DNA of 20,395 bases, taken from the NCBI GenBank assembly GCA_019418305.1, contig DYCA01000026.1, positions 1 through 20,395 of the forward strand. The letters run 5' to 3'. Source of the stretch: Clostridiales bacterium. Lineage in GTDB: Bacteria > Bacillota > Clostridia > Oscillospirales > Butyricicoccaceae. The position numbers were made by a program, and so were the translations under genes. Each line of letters begins with the position of its first letter. Positions within the stretch are counted from its first letter, which is position 1. Of the stretch, positions 1 through 7,717 are shown piece by piece. The notes beneath the pieces are model-generated. The model did no database searches. It was not told where the DNA came from and saw only the letters and a list, made by a program, of their open reading frames with translations.

Positions 1-877
1 AATATTTATCGCGCTGCTCGACCGGGATGGTGCCGTCTATCATACCGTCAACAAAGCCGCCGATTGTGGTCATCGGGGTCTTAAATTCGTGACTGACGTT
101 GGAGATAAAGCCGCGCGTCAGCTCCTCGAGCTGGTCGAGGTCGCGTGCCATATTGTTGAAGGATACCGCCAGTTCGTCAATCTCGTAGCAGTGGTTATCC
201 TCCGGTACACGCACATCGAAATTGCCCGCAGCAAACTCTTTTGCCGCCGCCGCAATCACCTTGAGCGGCCGCGTCATATGCTGCGACAGGATGAAGGATA
301 TCACCAGCGCCACCGCCAGCGTAATGAGCAGAATGAGCACCAACGTCTGTGTGGAATGACGCACCACACCTGCCGCGGTCGCGTCCTGCGTATAGACAAA
401 GACCATCGCGTTGGTTTCGCCGTCATCGCCCGACACGCGCGTTCCGACCGTATAGCTCGACCGATCGCCCAGCACGCCCAGCTGACCGACCTCTGCATAA
501 CCGCCCGTCTTGCGGATCTGCTCGGTCACCTCCTGCGGAATCATCCAGCCTGTCACCTTGGCTGCTTCACCGTCCGGTCCGGCAATCATCTGAATGACAC
601 CGTCTCGGTCGGTCACATAAACAGTGATAGCGTCCTCCTTGGCCACCGTGCTGATGGACAGCATATAGATTTCACGAATCACATCGGAATCCGTGCCGAG
701 CATCAGCCGGGTCTGCTCTGCCAGACTCTGCACGGTCGTGCGCAATTCAGTCTGCTTGGTTTGCAGCGCATAATTGCCCATCTGGTAATAGAACACACTG
801 CCCGCTATTGCAAATGCACACACAATCAGCAGCAGGTGCGTGACATAGTTTTTAAAGAAAAAGCTGCGTCTGCCCAT
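1..877 (-). CDS. Sensor histidine kinase, C-terminus cut by window edge
   Basis: This is the membrane sensor partner of the response regulator just upstream, three bases away, with its ribosome site (AAGGAG) inside the regulator's 3' end. I translated 292 codons from the ATG at 877. They show a short basic N-terminus, a membrane segment (about 12-32), an extracytoplasmic sensor of about 145 residues, a second membrane segment (about 178-197), a HAMP linker (about 198-250) with the usual TRPL start, and the dimerisation/phosphoacceptor helix with VSHEFKTPMTTI, where His263 is the phosphorylated residue. No PAS domain lies between HAMP and the H-box. The ATP-binding domain (N, G1, F, G2 boxes) is beyond the left edge. 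The family autophosphorylates on His and passes phosphate to the regulator. The signal cannot be told from this sequence. Confidence 0.93.
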   Translation of the reverse strand, partial: MGRRSFFFKNYVTHLLLIVCAFAIAGSVFYYQMGNYALQTKQTELRTTVQSLAEQTRLMLGTDSDVIREIYMLSISTVAKEDAITVYVTDRDGVIQMIAGPDGEAAKVTGWMIPQEVTEQIRKTGGYAEVGQLGVLGDRSSYTVGTRVSGDDGETNAMVFVYTQDATAAGVVRHSTQTLVLILLITLAVALVISFILSQHMTRPLKVIAAAAKEFAAGNFDVRVPEDNHCYEIDELAVSFNNMARDLDQLEELTRGFISNVSHEFKTPMTTIGGFVDGMIDGTIPVEQRDKY

Positions 878-880
878 AGT

Positions 881-1561
881 TTACTCCTTGGTCTCGAACT
901 TATAGCCGACGCCCCAAACGGTTTTGACCTCCCATTTATCCGAAACGCCCTCCAGCTTTTCGCGCAGGCGCTTGACATGTACATCCACCGTGCGGGTATC
1001 GCCGAAATAGTCAAACCCCCACACATCGTCCAGCAGCTGCGCGCGCGTAAACACACGATTCGGGCTGGAGGCGAGATAATACAGCAGCTCGATTTCCTTA
1101 GGCGGCGCGTCCACGCGCTTGCCCTTGATAATCAGGTCGTACGCCTGCTTGTCAATCACCAGATTGTCAAACGTCAGCTTTTCCGGCGCATCGTCCGGCG
1201 CCATGCGGCGGAACACCGCGCGCACGCGCGCAATAACCTCCGGCATTTCGAGCGGCTTGACGATATAATCGTCCGCGCCCATCTCCAAACCGGAAACGCG
1301 GTCGGCCGTCTCGCCCTTGGCCGTCAGCATAATGATCGGCACATCGCTTTCCGCACGAATCTCCTTACAGACCGCCCAGCCGTCCATCACCGGCATCATC
1401 ACGTCCAGCAGCAGCATATCCGGCTTTTCGGACTTCCACATTTTTATGCCCTCCACACCGTTTGCCGCTTCGATTACCGCATAACCCTCGCGCTCCAGAT
1501 ACAGGCGCAGCAGTTCGCGGATATTTGCTTCGTCTTCGACGATGAGTATCTTTTTCGCCAC
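881..1561 (-). CDS. OmpR/PhoB-family response regulator
   Basis: This is a 226-residue DNA-binding response regulator, full length for the family. The receiver domain (1-120) has the acidic pocket E9-D10, phosphoacceptor Asp53 (LLLDVMMPVMDGW), Thr80 and Lys102 (YIVKPLE). A winged-helix effector domain (about 131-224) ends in the typical TVDVHVKRLREKLE recognition helix and VWGVGYKF wing. The start is GTG at 1561, preceded by a modest AGGGG site; no better in-frame ATG is seen. It is the first gene of an operon with the histidine kinase downstream. Regulators of this class usually bind direct repeats with an 11-bp period. Such repeats are seen at its own promoter and at the sRNA promoters at 11.5-12.0 kb. 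It could be a PhoP-, LisR- or VicR-like regulator; I cannot assign the orthologue. Confidence 0.95.
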   Translation of the reverse strand: MAKKILIVEDEANIRELLRLYLEREGYAVIEAANGVEGIKMWKSEKPDMLLLDVMMPVMDGWAVCKEIRAESDVPIIMLTAKGETADRVSGLEMGADDYIVKPLEMPEVIARVRAVFRRMAPDDAPEKLTFDNLVIDKQAYDLIIKGKRVDAPPKEIELLYYLASSPNRVFTRAQLLDDVWGFDYFGDTRTVDVHVKRLREKLEGVSDKWEVKTVWGVGYKFETKE

Positions 1562-1594
1562 AGTTTACCCCTGCTTTCTCATCAGTATGTTTCC

Positions 1595-1637
1595 ATTATA
1601 CCGCTTTTCCGTGCCGAATGCATTAACAATCTGTAAA
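1595..1637 (-). promoter_or_regulatory. Promoter of the two-component operon with putative autoregulatory repeats
   Basis: On the minus strand a perfect TATAAT (1595-1600) lies 34 bases before the GTG start. No good -35 box stands at 17 bp. Instead TTAATG (1621-1626) sits 20 bp upstream of the -10, and TTTACA (1632-1637) lies exactly 11 bp further up. The 20-bp distance equals that in the three sRNA promoters. An activator-dependent, possibly autoregulated promoter is inferred. Confidence 0.55.
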
Positions 1638-1648
1638 AGCAGGAAGAA

Positions 1649-1677
1649 TTGCGCGCCCGACGCGGACATGCTATACT
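1649..1677 (+). promoter_or_regulatory. Extended -10 promoter of trmO
   Basis: TTGCGC (1649-1654), a 17-bp spacer and TGC-TATACT (-10 at 1672-1677) point towards trmO. It is divergent from the two-component operon. The predicted leader is about 24 bases and carries AAGGAAGG before the ATG. Confidence 0.7.
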
Positions 1678-1707
1678 GATAGCATCAATGTCAAAGGAAG
1701 GTCGTTT

Positions 1708-2397
1708 ATGTCCCAAACTGTCCCCATGCATATTATCGCGCGCATCCGCAGCGATTTTCCAACCAAATTCGGCATCCCGCGGCAAAGCGGGCTGGCCGAC
1801 GCGCCCGCGCGCATCGTGTTTGAGCGTGAATACCGCAACGCGGACGCGCTGCGCGGCATTGAGGGTTTCTCCCACCTGTGGCTGATCTGGCAGTTCTCCG
1901 AGGCCGTACGCGACGACTGGTCGCCTACCGTGCGCCCACCCAAGCTGGGCGGCAACCGACGCATGGGCGTGTTTGCCACACGCTCTCCTTTTCGGCCCAA
2001 CGCAATCGGGCTGTCCTCCGTGCGGCTCAATCGGGTGGAGCTGCACACACCGGACGGGCCGGTGCTGCACGTTTCAGGCGCCGACCTGATGGACGGCACA
2101 CCGATCTTCGACATTAAGCCCTATCTGGCCTACACCGATGCACATCCGGATGCCACGGGCGGCTTTGCCCTGCAAAACCGCGACGGCGTGCTGCAAGTGT
2201 GCTGCACAGAAGAGCTGCTCGCCCGCCTGCCTGCCGGACGGTGTGACGCGCTGCTCGCCATCCTTGCCCAGGACCCGCGACCGGGATACCAGCATGAGCC
2301 GGGCCGCGTCTATGGTTTCCCGTTTGCAGGCTGCGAGGTGCGCTTTTCGGTTGAAGGAGACACCCTGACCGTGCAGGATATTATCCCTGCCCCATGA
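1708..2397 (+). CDS. trmO: tRNA (N6-threonylcarbamoyladenosine-37) methyltransferase TrmO
   Basis: This enzyme of the UPF0066/TsaA family uses S-adenosylmethionine to N6-methylate t6A37 in ANN-decoding threonine tRNAs. The 229-residue protein has the beta-barrel methyltransferase domain with its signature RMGVFATRSPFRPNAIG (86-101) and DGTPIFDIKPYLAYTD (129-144). It ends in the extra TrmO C-terminal domain (about 172-229, with YGFPFAGCEVRF), so it is the longer bacterial form. The start at 1708 follows AAGGAAGG by eight bases; an internal ATG at codon 7 is possible but lacks a better site. It is a single-gene unit with its own promoter and shares a bidirectional terminator with the converging DUF4914 gene. 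Confidence 0.93.
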   Translation: MSQTVPMHIIARIRSDFPTKFGIPRQSGLADAPARIVFEREYRNADALRGIEGFSHLWLIWQFSEAVRDDWSPTVRPPKLGGNRRMGVFATRSPFRPNAIGLSSVRLNRVELHTPDGPVLHVSGADLMDGTPIFDIKPYLAYTDAHPDATGGFALQNRDGVLQVCCTEELLARLPAGRCDALLAILAQDPRPGYQHEPGRVYGFPFAGCEVRFSVEGDTLTVQDIIPAP

Positions 2398-2403
2398 CAC
2401 AGC

Positions 2404-2435
2404 AAAAAACCGCTCCCGTTGGGAGCGGTTTTTTT
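2404..2435. terminator. Bidirectional terminator between trmO and the DUF4914 gene
   Basis: The hairpin pairs AAAAACCGCTCCC with GGGAGCGGTTTTT around a GTT loop. It has A/T tracts on both sides, so it can terminate both converging genes. Confidence 0.92.
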
Positions 2436-2455
2436 GTTTCTGTTTTATTGACGGA

Positions 2456-4330
2456 TTACAGATTGGTTGGAGTAATCGCTTCAAAGTCCGCAAGCGAGCC
2501 GCCATTCATGAAGCAGTCGATGATCTGCTTGCCGCGCGGGTCAAGCTCAGGCGTATCGAACTTCGCCAATTCCTTGCGGAAGAAGTCGGTCAGAATCTTC
2601 GCGCCTGCGTCGTAACCGTCCGTACCGACACGGTCCTGCGTTTCGACGCGCAGGTACTTGGAGCGGATGCGCTGACCGTCGATGGTCATATCCTTCATCG
2701 CATAGCCAAGCATCGGGCAGCGGGCGGGTTCGAGGTGCTCGCGGCGGATCTTTGCGCCGCCGTGACGCGCCAGATACTCGCGGGAGATCCACTCGGCCGC
2801 AAAGCCGACCTTGTATACACCGATGTGCTGGTTCGGGATGAGCACATAACGGGTATTCGGGCTGTTCATAATCTGCTCCAGCAGCAGGTTCGCCTGCTTG
2901 ACGCGCAGACCGGTGGCAAACGGCCAGTAGGAGCCAACGCCCTCGCTCTTGAGTTCATTGCCGGTGACAATCGAGGGATTGTTGAAACCGCGCGGCGCCA
3001 CCAGACGCCACAGCCATGCCAGTGCGGGCGGGATGATATGCATCATGCCCATGATGCCGTAGTTCGGGTTCTCGCGGGTCGAAGGAGGCATACGAACGCC
3101 GAACGAGCGCACGTCAATCTCCACCGGCTCCTTGACAATGTGCGGCACATCCCAGCGCGGTACAATCGCACGCGGGTTGGAGCAGGGCTTACCGTTGGAA
3201 TCGAGCGTATGCTCCCAGATGAGCAGCGTTGCACCCGGATGGCCTTCCATATTGAAGAAGCAGAGCGGCTCCTTCGGCTCAGTGCAGATGCGCTCGTACA
3301 CCGGGTCGCAGCCGTAGTGCGTTACGCCGTCCATGCGCAGGAACCAGCCATCCTCACCGTCGACCAGCACCAGCTTGCCGGAATTGTTCTGCAGCTGCGG
3401 ATAGCAGGTCGCCATATCGTCGCAAACCGGCTCAATCGAGCAGGTTGTGCCCATGTTGAGGTAGGTTTCCTCACCGGTAACCGTATTCTTGGAGAGCAGC
3501 ACGCGGCCGTCCGGCTCGCGCGCGATGTCCTGCAGCATTTCGCTCTTGCCGCCGCCGGACGCACCCTCATGCATGATGACCATCTCGTTCTCGTACGGAG
3601 TCACCAGACGGCCGCAGGACGTATGGCAGGTAGTCCAGCCTTCCTGCTCGCCGATATCCAGCAGCACCGAGTAAACGCCCTTCTTGGCGGACGGGCCGGG
3701 ATAGAGGTTGTAAGAAAATACTTCGTGGCAGTCATCCAGACGGTTGTGTACAACCACCTGCTTGCCCTCAAAATGGGTGTGGCGGAACGGCGGCGCGACA
3801 TAAACGATGGCGCGCGGCTTATAGCCCTCGCTCTCCTCGGCATTGACAAAGCCCTGCAAATGCGCCAGCGCAAACGCAAAGAACGCGCACTGCTTGGGGC
3901 AGACCAGCATGGAGCCATAACCGTAGATATTGCCGCCCGAATTAAAGGGCATCAGGATCAGCTCCTGCGTCTTGAACCATTCCATAGTCTCGCGGCGCAG
4001 GTCGGCAAAGGGATAGCCGTATACATCTGCAAAGCGCTTTTTATCGGTCGGCTTGTCGTCTGCAATACGCATGCAGTCCGGCTCGCGGCGGCGCATATAA
4101 TCCTCCACGAAGTTGACCGACGCACCGTTCTTGCAGCGTGTCACATCCGCTTCCTTGACCGGACCTTTGCCCGGCACGTCAAAGACAACGTCGTACACAT
4201 CGGCATGCTCCGGGCCGAATACCATGTCGTACAGCTCCGCCTTGCTGGTCGGAACCGACACACCTTTACAGTTTTCGAGCACATCCTTCAGCTCGTCCGT
4301 GAAAGTAAATTTGTTGAGCAACGGGTTCAT
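2456..4330 (-). CDS. DUF4914 family protein with PEPCK-like P-loop motifs
   Basis: This 624-residue protein matches the uncharacterised DUF4914 family of anaerobic gut bacteria in overall sequence character (assigned from memory). I chose the ATG at 4330 because AAAGGAGG sits ten bases upstream; an in-frame extension to 4438 runs through the leader and is unlikely. A P-loop HEGASGGGKSEM (254-265) resembles those of HPr kinase and PEP carboxykinase. Downstream come LVLVDGEDGWFL (321-331), FFNMEGHPGA (358-367) and NPRAIVPRWDVPHI (385-398), in the same order as the PEPCK kinase-2, INxEGG-like and NTRVxYP segments. A nucleotide-binding, PEPCK-fold enzyme is therefore inferred; the substrate is unknown. 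No membrane segment or signal peptide is seen. It is monocistronic, with elaborate promoters upstream and a terminator shared with trmO. Confidence 0.85.
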   Translation of the reverse strand: MNPLLNKFTFTDELKDVLENCKGVSVPTSKAELYDMVFGPEHADVYDVVFDVPGKGPVKEADVTRCKNGASVNFVEDYMRRREPDCMRIADDKPTDKKRFADVYGYPFADLRRETMEWFKTQELILMPFNSGGNIYGYGSMLVCPKQCAFFAFALAHLQGFVNAEESEGYKPRAIVYVAPPFRHTHFEGKQVVVHNRLDDCHEVFSYNLYPGPSAKKGVYSVLLDIGEQEGWTTCHTSCGRLVTPYENEMVIMHEGASGGGKSEMLQDIAREPDGRVLLSKNTVTGEETYLNMGTTCSIEPVCDDMATCYPQLQNNSGKLVLVDGEDGWFLRMDGVTHYGCDPVYERICTEPKEPLCFFNMEGHPGATLLIWEHTLDSNGKPCSNPRAIVPRWDVPHIVKEPVEIDVRSFGVRMPPSTRENPNYGIMGMMHIIPPALAWLWRLVAPRGFNNPSIVTGNELKSEGVGSYWPFATGLRVKQANLLLEQIMNSPNTRYVLIPNQHIGVYKVGFAAEWISREYLARHGGAKIRREHLEPARCPMLGYAMKDMTIDGQRIRSKYLRVETQDRVGTDGYDAGAKILTDFFRKELAKFDTPELDPRGKQIIDCFMNGGSLADFEAITPTNL

Positions 4331-4437
4331 CTGTTTGTTTCCTCCTTTCACACCGCCGGCGCCCTTCCCAAGCGTCCATCGGTGTGCCTGCTGCAAGGCC
4401 TCATCACCATCTATGCAATCAGGCCAATTGTTGTTCA

Positions 4438-4485
4438 TTTATAGCATACTGCTATAGCATACTGCAAAACAGGGTGTCCCGTCAA
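4438..4485 (-). promoter_or_regulatory. Proximal promoter of the DUF4914 gene with duplicated -10 module
   Basis: TTGACG (4480-4485), 18 bp, then TATGCT (4456-4461) forms a promoter. The -10 lies in a perfect tandem duplication of 13 bases (TATAGCATACTGC at 4440-4452 and 4453-4465, plus-strand reading). The downstream copy creates a second -10-like TGC-TATAAA (4438-4443). The duplication may shift or add start sites. Confidence 0.55.
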
Positions 4486-4500
4486 CAAATTTTCGCATTT

Positions 4501-4537
4501 TTGCAAGTTATTATACAACTTCTTGCAAAATGTACAA
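4501..4537 (-). promoter_or_regulatory. Distal promoter with palindrome over the -10 box
   Basis: TTGTAC (4532-4537), 16 bp, TATAAT (4510-4515) makes a second, upstream minus-strand promoter. An inverted repeat, TTGCAAG...CTTGCAA (4501-4528), encloses the -10 box and looks like a repressor operator. The rest of the 4331-4591 gap holds the leader of the DUF4914 gene and no recognisable coding sequence. Confidence 0.45.
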
Positions 4538-4591
4538 AAGACCCCTTCCCTTTTCGCTGTTTTTCCCACGCGGACGCTTGTCCTCCGTGCA

Positions 4592-5773
4592 TTATTCCAA
4601 AAAATGCACAGAAATGCAGACCACCTCGCTGCGCGTACCAACACGCATATCCGGTCCCCACACGCCAAGGCCGCTGGTTACGATCGAAGCCATCTCTCCA
4701 ACCTGCTCCTGACCGCAGGCGTTGCCCCACAGCAGACGCATAAACAGATTGCCCGGGAACATCTGTCCGTCGTGGGTATGTCCGGACAGGTCAAGGTCTG
4801 CACCCGCCTGTGCGAGCGCCTCCAGCTCTTTCGGTTGATGGTCGATGACAAAGATCGGCCGAGTCGGATCGAGCGGCTCGATAAGCTCCGCCGGACTCAG
4901 CCGCTCGGCCGCCAGCTTTTTGCTGCGCGCCGGGTCGCACCTGCCGACTAGCTGCACACCGTTTGGCAGCGTCACCGCACGATCATCCAGCAGCGTTACA
5001 TCGCCTTTCTTCAGAAACTCCGTCATGCGCGGGTCGTTTTTGTTCTCGTCCGCCGTGTCCCAGGTAAAACCCGCGAGAATCGGCTCGGACAGATCGTGGT
5101 TGCCCCAGCAGGCGTAAGTTCCGTATGTACTATCGAGCGACGCCAGCGCCGCCGCAATCCGTTCCGGTTCGGGAACGGCCTCGTATTCGTTATCAAAAAT
5201 GTCTCCCGCAATCACAACCAGATCGGGCTGCATGTCATTTATCTTCTCGACCGCCCGCTCGATATATGCCGGATCGGTACTATATCCCAGATGAAGGTCA
5301 GCCAGTAACGCGACCGTCATATCCTCGCCTGCGCCCTGCAGCGTCACATCGTAATCGGTCACATACAACCGTTTGGCATGCGCCATGCCGTAAAAACTGA
5401 CCATGCACACCAGTACAAGCGCGATACCGCCCTGCACGCGCCGCACCTGCTGCATCTGCTCGAAATCTTTGCCCCGCACGCGGCGTATCACAAACAATGC
5501 CAATTCAACTGCCAAAACCGCGAGCACCAGATACAGCATCCAGCCAAACCAGTAGTTGCCGACCTGCCGCAGAAACTGCCGCAGCGGATACGGCGACTGA
5601 ACCAGAAAGCCGGTCAGCGGCGCGGATGCCACCAGCGCATAAAGGACGATGAACACCGCACGGAACGCCTTTGTGCCGCACAGATGATGGCACGCGCCCG
5701 TCCAGCGCAGTACCCAGCGCGCCAGATACACATTCAGCAGGATATAAACCGGGGCAAGAAAAATCGCAATCAT
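4592..5773 (-). CDS. Membrane-anchored calcineurin-like metallophosphoesterase
   Basis: The 393-residue protein starts with three or four membrane helices (about 1-20, 37-57, 76-97 and 113-130). A calcineurin-like phosphoesterase domain follows (about 150-390), with the full two-metal set: DLHLGY (Asp159, His161), GDIFDN (Asp191), GNHD (Asn225, His226), IDHQP (His312) and SGHTHDGQ (His332, His334). This is the YkuE/YaeI-like type, which hydrolyses phosphoesters; some members act on UDP-2,3-diacylglucosamine or lipid-linked substrates, but the target here is unknown. The ATG at 5773 was chosen because AAGGAGG stands just before it; longer in-frame versions run into the upstream gene. It lies 37 bases after the ymdB-like gene, probably co-transcribed. 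No convincing terminator follows. Confidence 0.92.
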   Translation of the reverse strand: MIAIFLAPVYILLNVYLARWVLRWTGACHHLCGTKAFRAVFIVLYALVASAPLTGFLVQSPYPLRQFLRQVGNYWFGWMLYLVLAVLAVELALFVIRRVRGKDFEQMQQVRRVQGGIALVLVCMVSFYGMAHAKRLYVTDYDVTLQGAGEDMTVALLADLHLGYSTDPAYIERAVEKINDMQPDLVVIAGDIFDNEYEAVPEPERIAAALASLDSTYGTYACWGNHDLSEPILAGFTWDTADENKNDPRMTEFLKKGDVTLLDDRAVTLPNGVQLVGRCDPARSKKLAAERLSPAELIEPLDPTRPIFVIDHQPKELEALAQAGADLDLSGHTHDGQMFPGNLFMRLLWGNACGQEQVGEMASIVTSGLGVWGPDMRVGTRSEVVCISVHFLE

Positions 5774-5810
5774 ACGCCGCCCTCCTTTCCGACAGATAGA
5801 TGCTCCGTCT

Positions 5811-6596
5811 TTACGGCTGCGCGCAGCGCTCCCACACGCGGGTGACCGAGGTGCATTTACCGTCCCGGCCAAGTTCAAACACCGCGCCCGACAGCGCGCA
5901 ATCGCCCGGTGCAGTCTTGAAATACTCGGTCAGGTCGCCGCGAAACATCGCAATCGACTGCTCCACCCGCACGCCAAGCACGGACACAATCGGGCCGGTC
6001 ATACCCAAATCGGTGATATAGCCCGAACCCTTTGGGTTGATGCGCTCGTCCGCGGTCTGCACATGGGTGTGCGTACCCCAAACAGCGGCACAGCGGCCGT
6101 CGAGATAATACCCCATCGCGAGCTTTTCACTGGTTGCGTTCGCATGGATCTCCGCCAGCGCGATGTCGTATCGCCCTTCCGCCTCGCGCAAAATCTTATC
6201 CGCGCACAAAAACGGATTGTCCGGTCCGTAATGCATATCGCACCGGCCGATTAGGTTCATGACCAGCAGACGCAGACCCTGCGGGCCGTCGTAAATTTCC
6301 CAGCCCTGTCCCGGACTTTGCGGAGCCAGGTTGGCCGGACGCAGAATATCCTGCCGTTCATCCAGATAAGCCGCGATCTGCTGTTTGGCAAACGCATGGT
6401 TGCCAAGCGTAACCACATCCGCCCCTGCGGCGAAAATATCGTCCGCCTGCTTGGGTGTGATGCCGCGTCCGGCAGCATTTTCCCCGTTGACGATCACAAA
6501 ATCCACGCCGTGCGCGCGTTTGACACGGCGCAGCAGTGCGTGCAGCGTATCGATACCGGCCTCACCGACCACATCGCCTACCGTGAGAAGTTTCAT
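5811..6596 (-). CDS. ymdB: YmdB-like 2',3'-cyclic nucleotide phosphodiesterase (TIGR00282)
   Basis: This 261-residue protein belongs to the YmdB/TIGR00282 family, di-iron phosphodiesterases acting on 2',3'-cAMP; in Bacillus subtilis YmdB affects biofilm and motility switching. The metal and active-site residues are present: Asp8 (GDVVG), Glu39-Asn40 (NGENAA), Asn66-His67 (LGNH), His151, and His176/His178 (GTHTHVQTADERI). Two family positions differ from B. subtilis as I recall it: GNHAFAKQ instead of GNHTWDKK, and HANATSEK instead of HAEATSEK; neither removes a metal ligand. The ATG at 6596 has a GAGGAA site. It follows prs after a terminator and precedes the metallophosphoesterase, so two metal-dependent phosphoesterases are paired. 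No clear promoter is visible upstream; read-through from prs is possible. Confidence 0.92.
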   Translation of the reverse strand: MKLLTVGDVVGEAGIDTLHALLRRVKRAHGVDFVIVNGENAAGRGITPKQADDIFAAGADVVTLGNHAFAKQQIAAYLDERQDILRPANLAPQSPGQGWEIYDGPQGLRLLVMNLIGRCDMHYGPDNPFLCADKILREAEGRYDIALAEIHANATSEKLAMGYYLDGRCAAVWGTHTHVQTADERINPKGSGYITDLGMTGPIVSVLGVRVEQSIAMFRGDLTEYFKTAPGDCALSGAVFELGRDGKCTSVTRVWERCAQP

Positions 6597-6655
6597 GCCT
6601 GTTCCTCGCTTTTCCGTATTTTTCCGGCCGTCATTCGCTGCCGGATAGAGAAAGA

Positions 6656-6682
6656 GGGCGGACGAGCATCTGTCGTCCGCCC
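6656..6682 (-). terminator. Terminator after prs
   Basis: GGGCGGACGA pairs with TCGTCCGCCC around a seven-base loop, followed on the minus strand by TCTTTCTC. The tail is only moderately T-rich, so read-through into the ymdB-like gene is plausible. Confidence 0.75.
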
Positions 6683-6710
6683 CCCAAAATTGTCAAATCA
6701 TCCGTCTGTC

Positions 6711-7670
6711 TCAGTCGAACAGTGTCGATACCGAAACCTCTTCATAAATGCGCGCAATGGCTTCTGTGAGCACCGGCGCTACCGACAGGACCTTGATCTT
6801 GTCCAGCTTCTTTTCGCTCGGCAGCGGAATGGTATCCAGAATCGCCATCTCCTTGATCGGGCTGTTCGCAATCCGCTCGATTGCCGGACCGGACAGCACG
6901 CCATGGGTCGCACAGGCGTAAACCTCGGTCGCACCGCCCTTTTCTACCAGCGCGTCCGCCGCATGCACCAGCGTACCTGCCGTATCGATCAGGTCGTCTA
7001 CCAGGATGCACTTTTTGCCCTCGACGTTGCCGATGATGTTCATGACCTCGGATACGTTCGCCTTGGGACGGCGCTTGTCAATGATGGCAAGCGGCATGTC
7101 CAGCTTTTCGGTAAATTTGCGCGCACGGGTAACCGAGCCCAGGTCGGGAGAGACGATAACCGTATCATCTGTACCCACGCCGAACTTGCCCGCAATATAC
7201 GGAATCAGCACGGAAGAACCGAGCATATTATCCACCGGGATATCGAAAAAGCCCTGAATCTGCGCAGCATGCAGGTCCATGGTGAGCACACGGTCTGCGC
7301 CCGCCGCCGTGATGAGGTTTGCGACCAGCTTGGCCGAAATCGGATCGCGCGCCTTGCTCTTGCGATCCTGCCGCGCATAGCCGAAATAAGGGATAACCGC
7401 CGTGATGCGGCCGGCAGATGCACGCTTGCAGGAGTCGATCATGATGAGCAGCTCCATCAGATTGTTGTTGACCGGACCGCAGGTGGACTGTACCAGGAAC
7501 ACGTCCGAACCACGCACGGACTCAGAAATGGAAACCGAGATCTCGCCGTCCGCGAAGGTGGAAATCGCCGCTTTGCCGATCGACAGGCCGAGCGCGGACG
7601 CAATCTGCATTGCCAGTGCGGGGTGAGAGTTGCCGGAGAAAATTTTAATATTTTTTCCGTGAGAAATCAT
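6711..7670 (-). CDS. prs: Ribose-phosphate pyrophosphokinase (PRPP synthetase)
   Basis: Prs makes PRPP from ribose 5-phosphate and ATP, feeding purine, pyrimidine, NAD, histidine and tryptophan synthesis. The 319-residue protein is the class I type. Visible motifs include FADGEISVSISESVRG near the N-terminus, PYFGYARQDRK in the ATP-binding flexible region, the metal-binding TMDLHAAQIQGFFD, PDLGSVTRAR, and the PRPP-binding loop LVDDLIDTAGT. The ATG at 7670 follows GGAGG. It lies 47 bases after the glmU-like gene; the glmU-prs order is the widespread Firmicutes arrangement, and the two are likely one transcript from the promoter at 9030. Confidence 0.98.
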   Translation of the reverse strand: MISHGKNIKIFSGNSHPALAMQIASALGLSIGKAAISTFADGEISVSISESVRGSDVFLVQSTCGPVNNNLMELLIMIDSCKRASAGRITAVIPYFGYARQDRKSKARDPISAKLVANLITAAGADRVLTMDLHAAQIQGFFDIPVDNMLGSSVLIPYIAGKFGVGTDDTVIVSPDLGSVTRARKFTEKLDMPLAIIDKRRPKANVSEVMNIIGNVEGKKCILVDDLIDTAGTLVHAADALVEKGGATEVYACATHGVLSGPAIERIANSPIKEMAILDTIPLPSEKKLDKIKVLSVAPVLTEAIARIYEEVSVSTLFD

Positions 7671-7717
7671 TGGTAAGCCTCCGTCATAATGATAAAATTT
7701 ATCCCGTTTTTCTATCT

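Noticed and set aside
89..1636. Long open frame opposite the two-component genes, and similar long frames opposite the DUF4914 gene (2735-4444), prs (6318-7676) and pnp (14005-16263)
   Set aside because: These are antisense shadows caused by high GC and codon bias. They lack ribosome sites, have His/Arg-rich compositions, and cover well-recognised genes.
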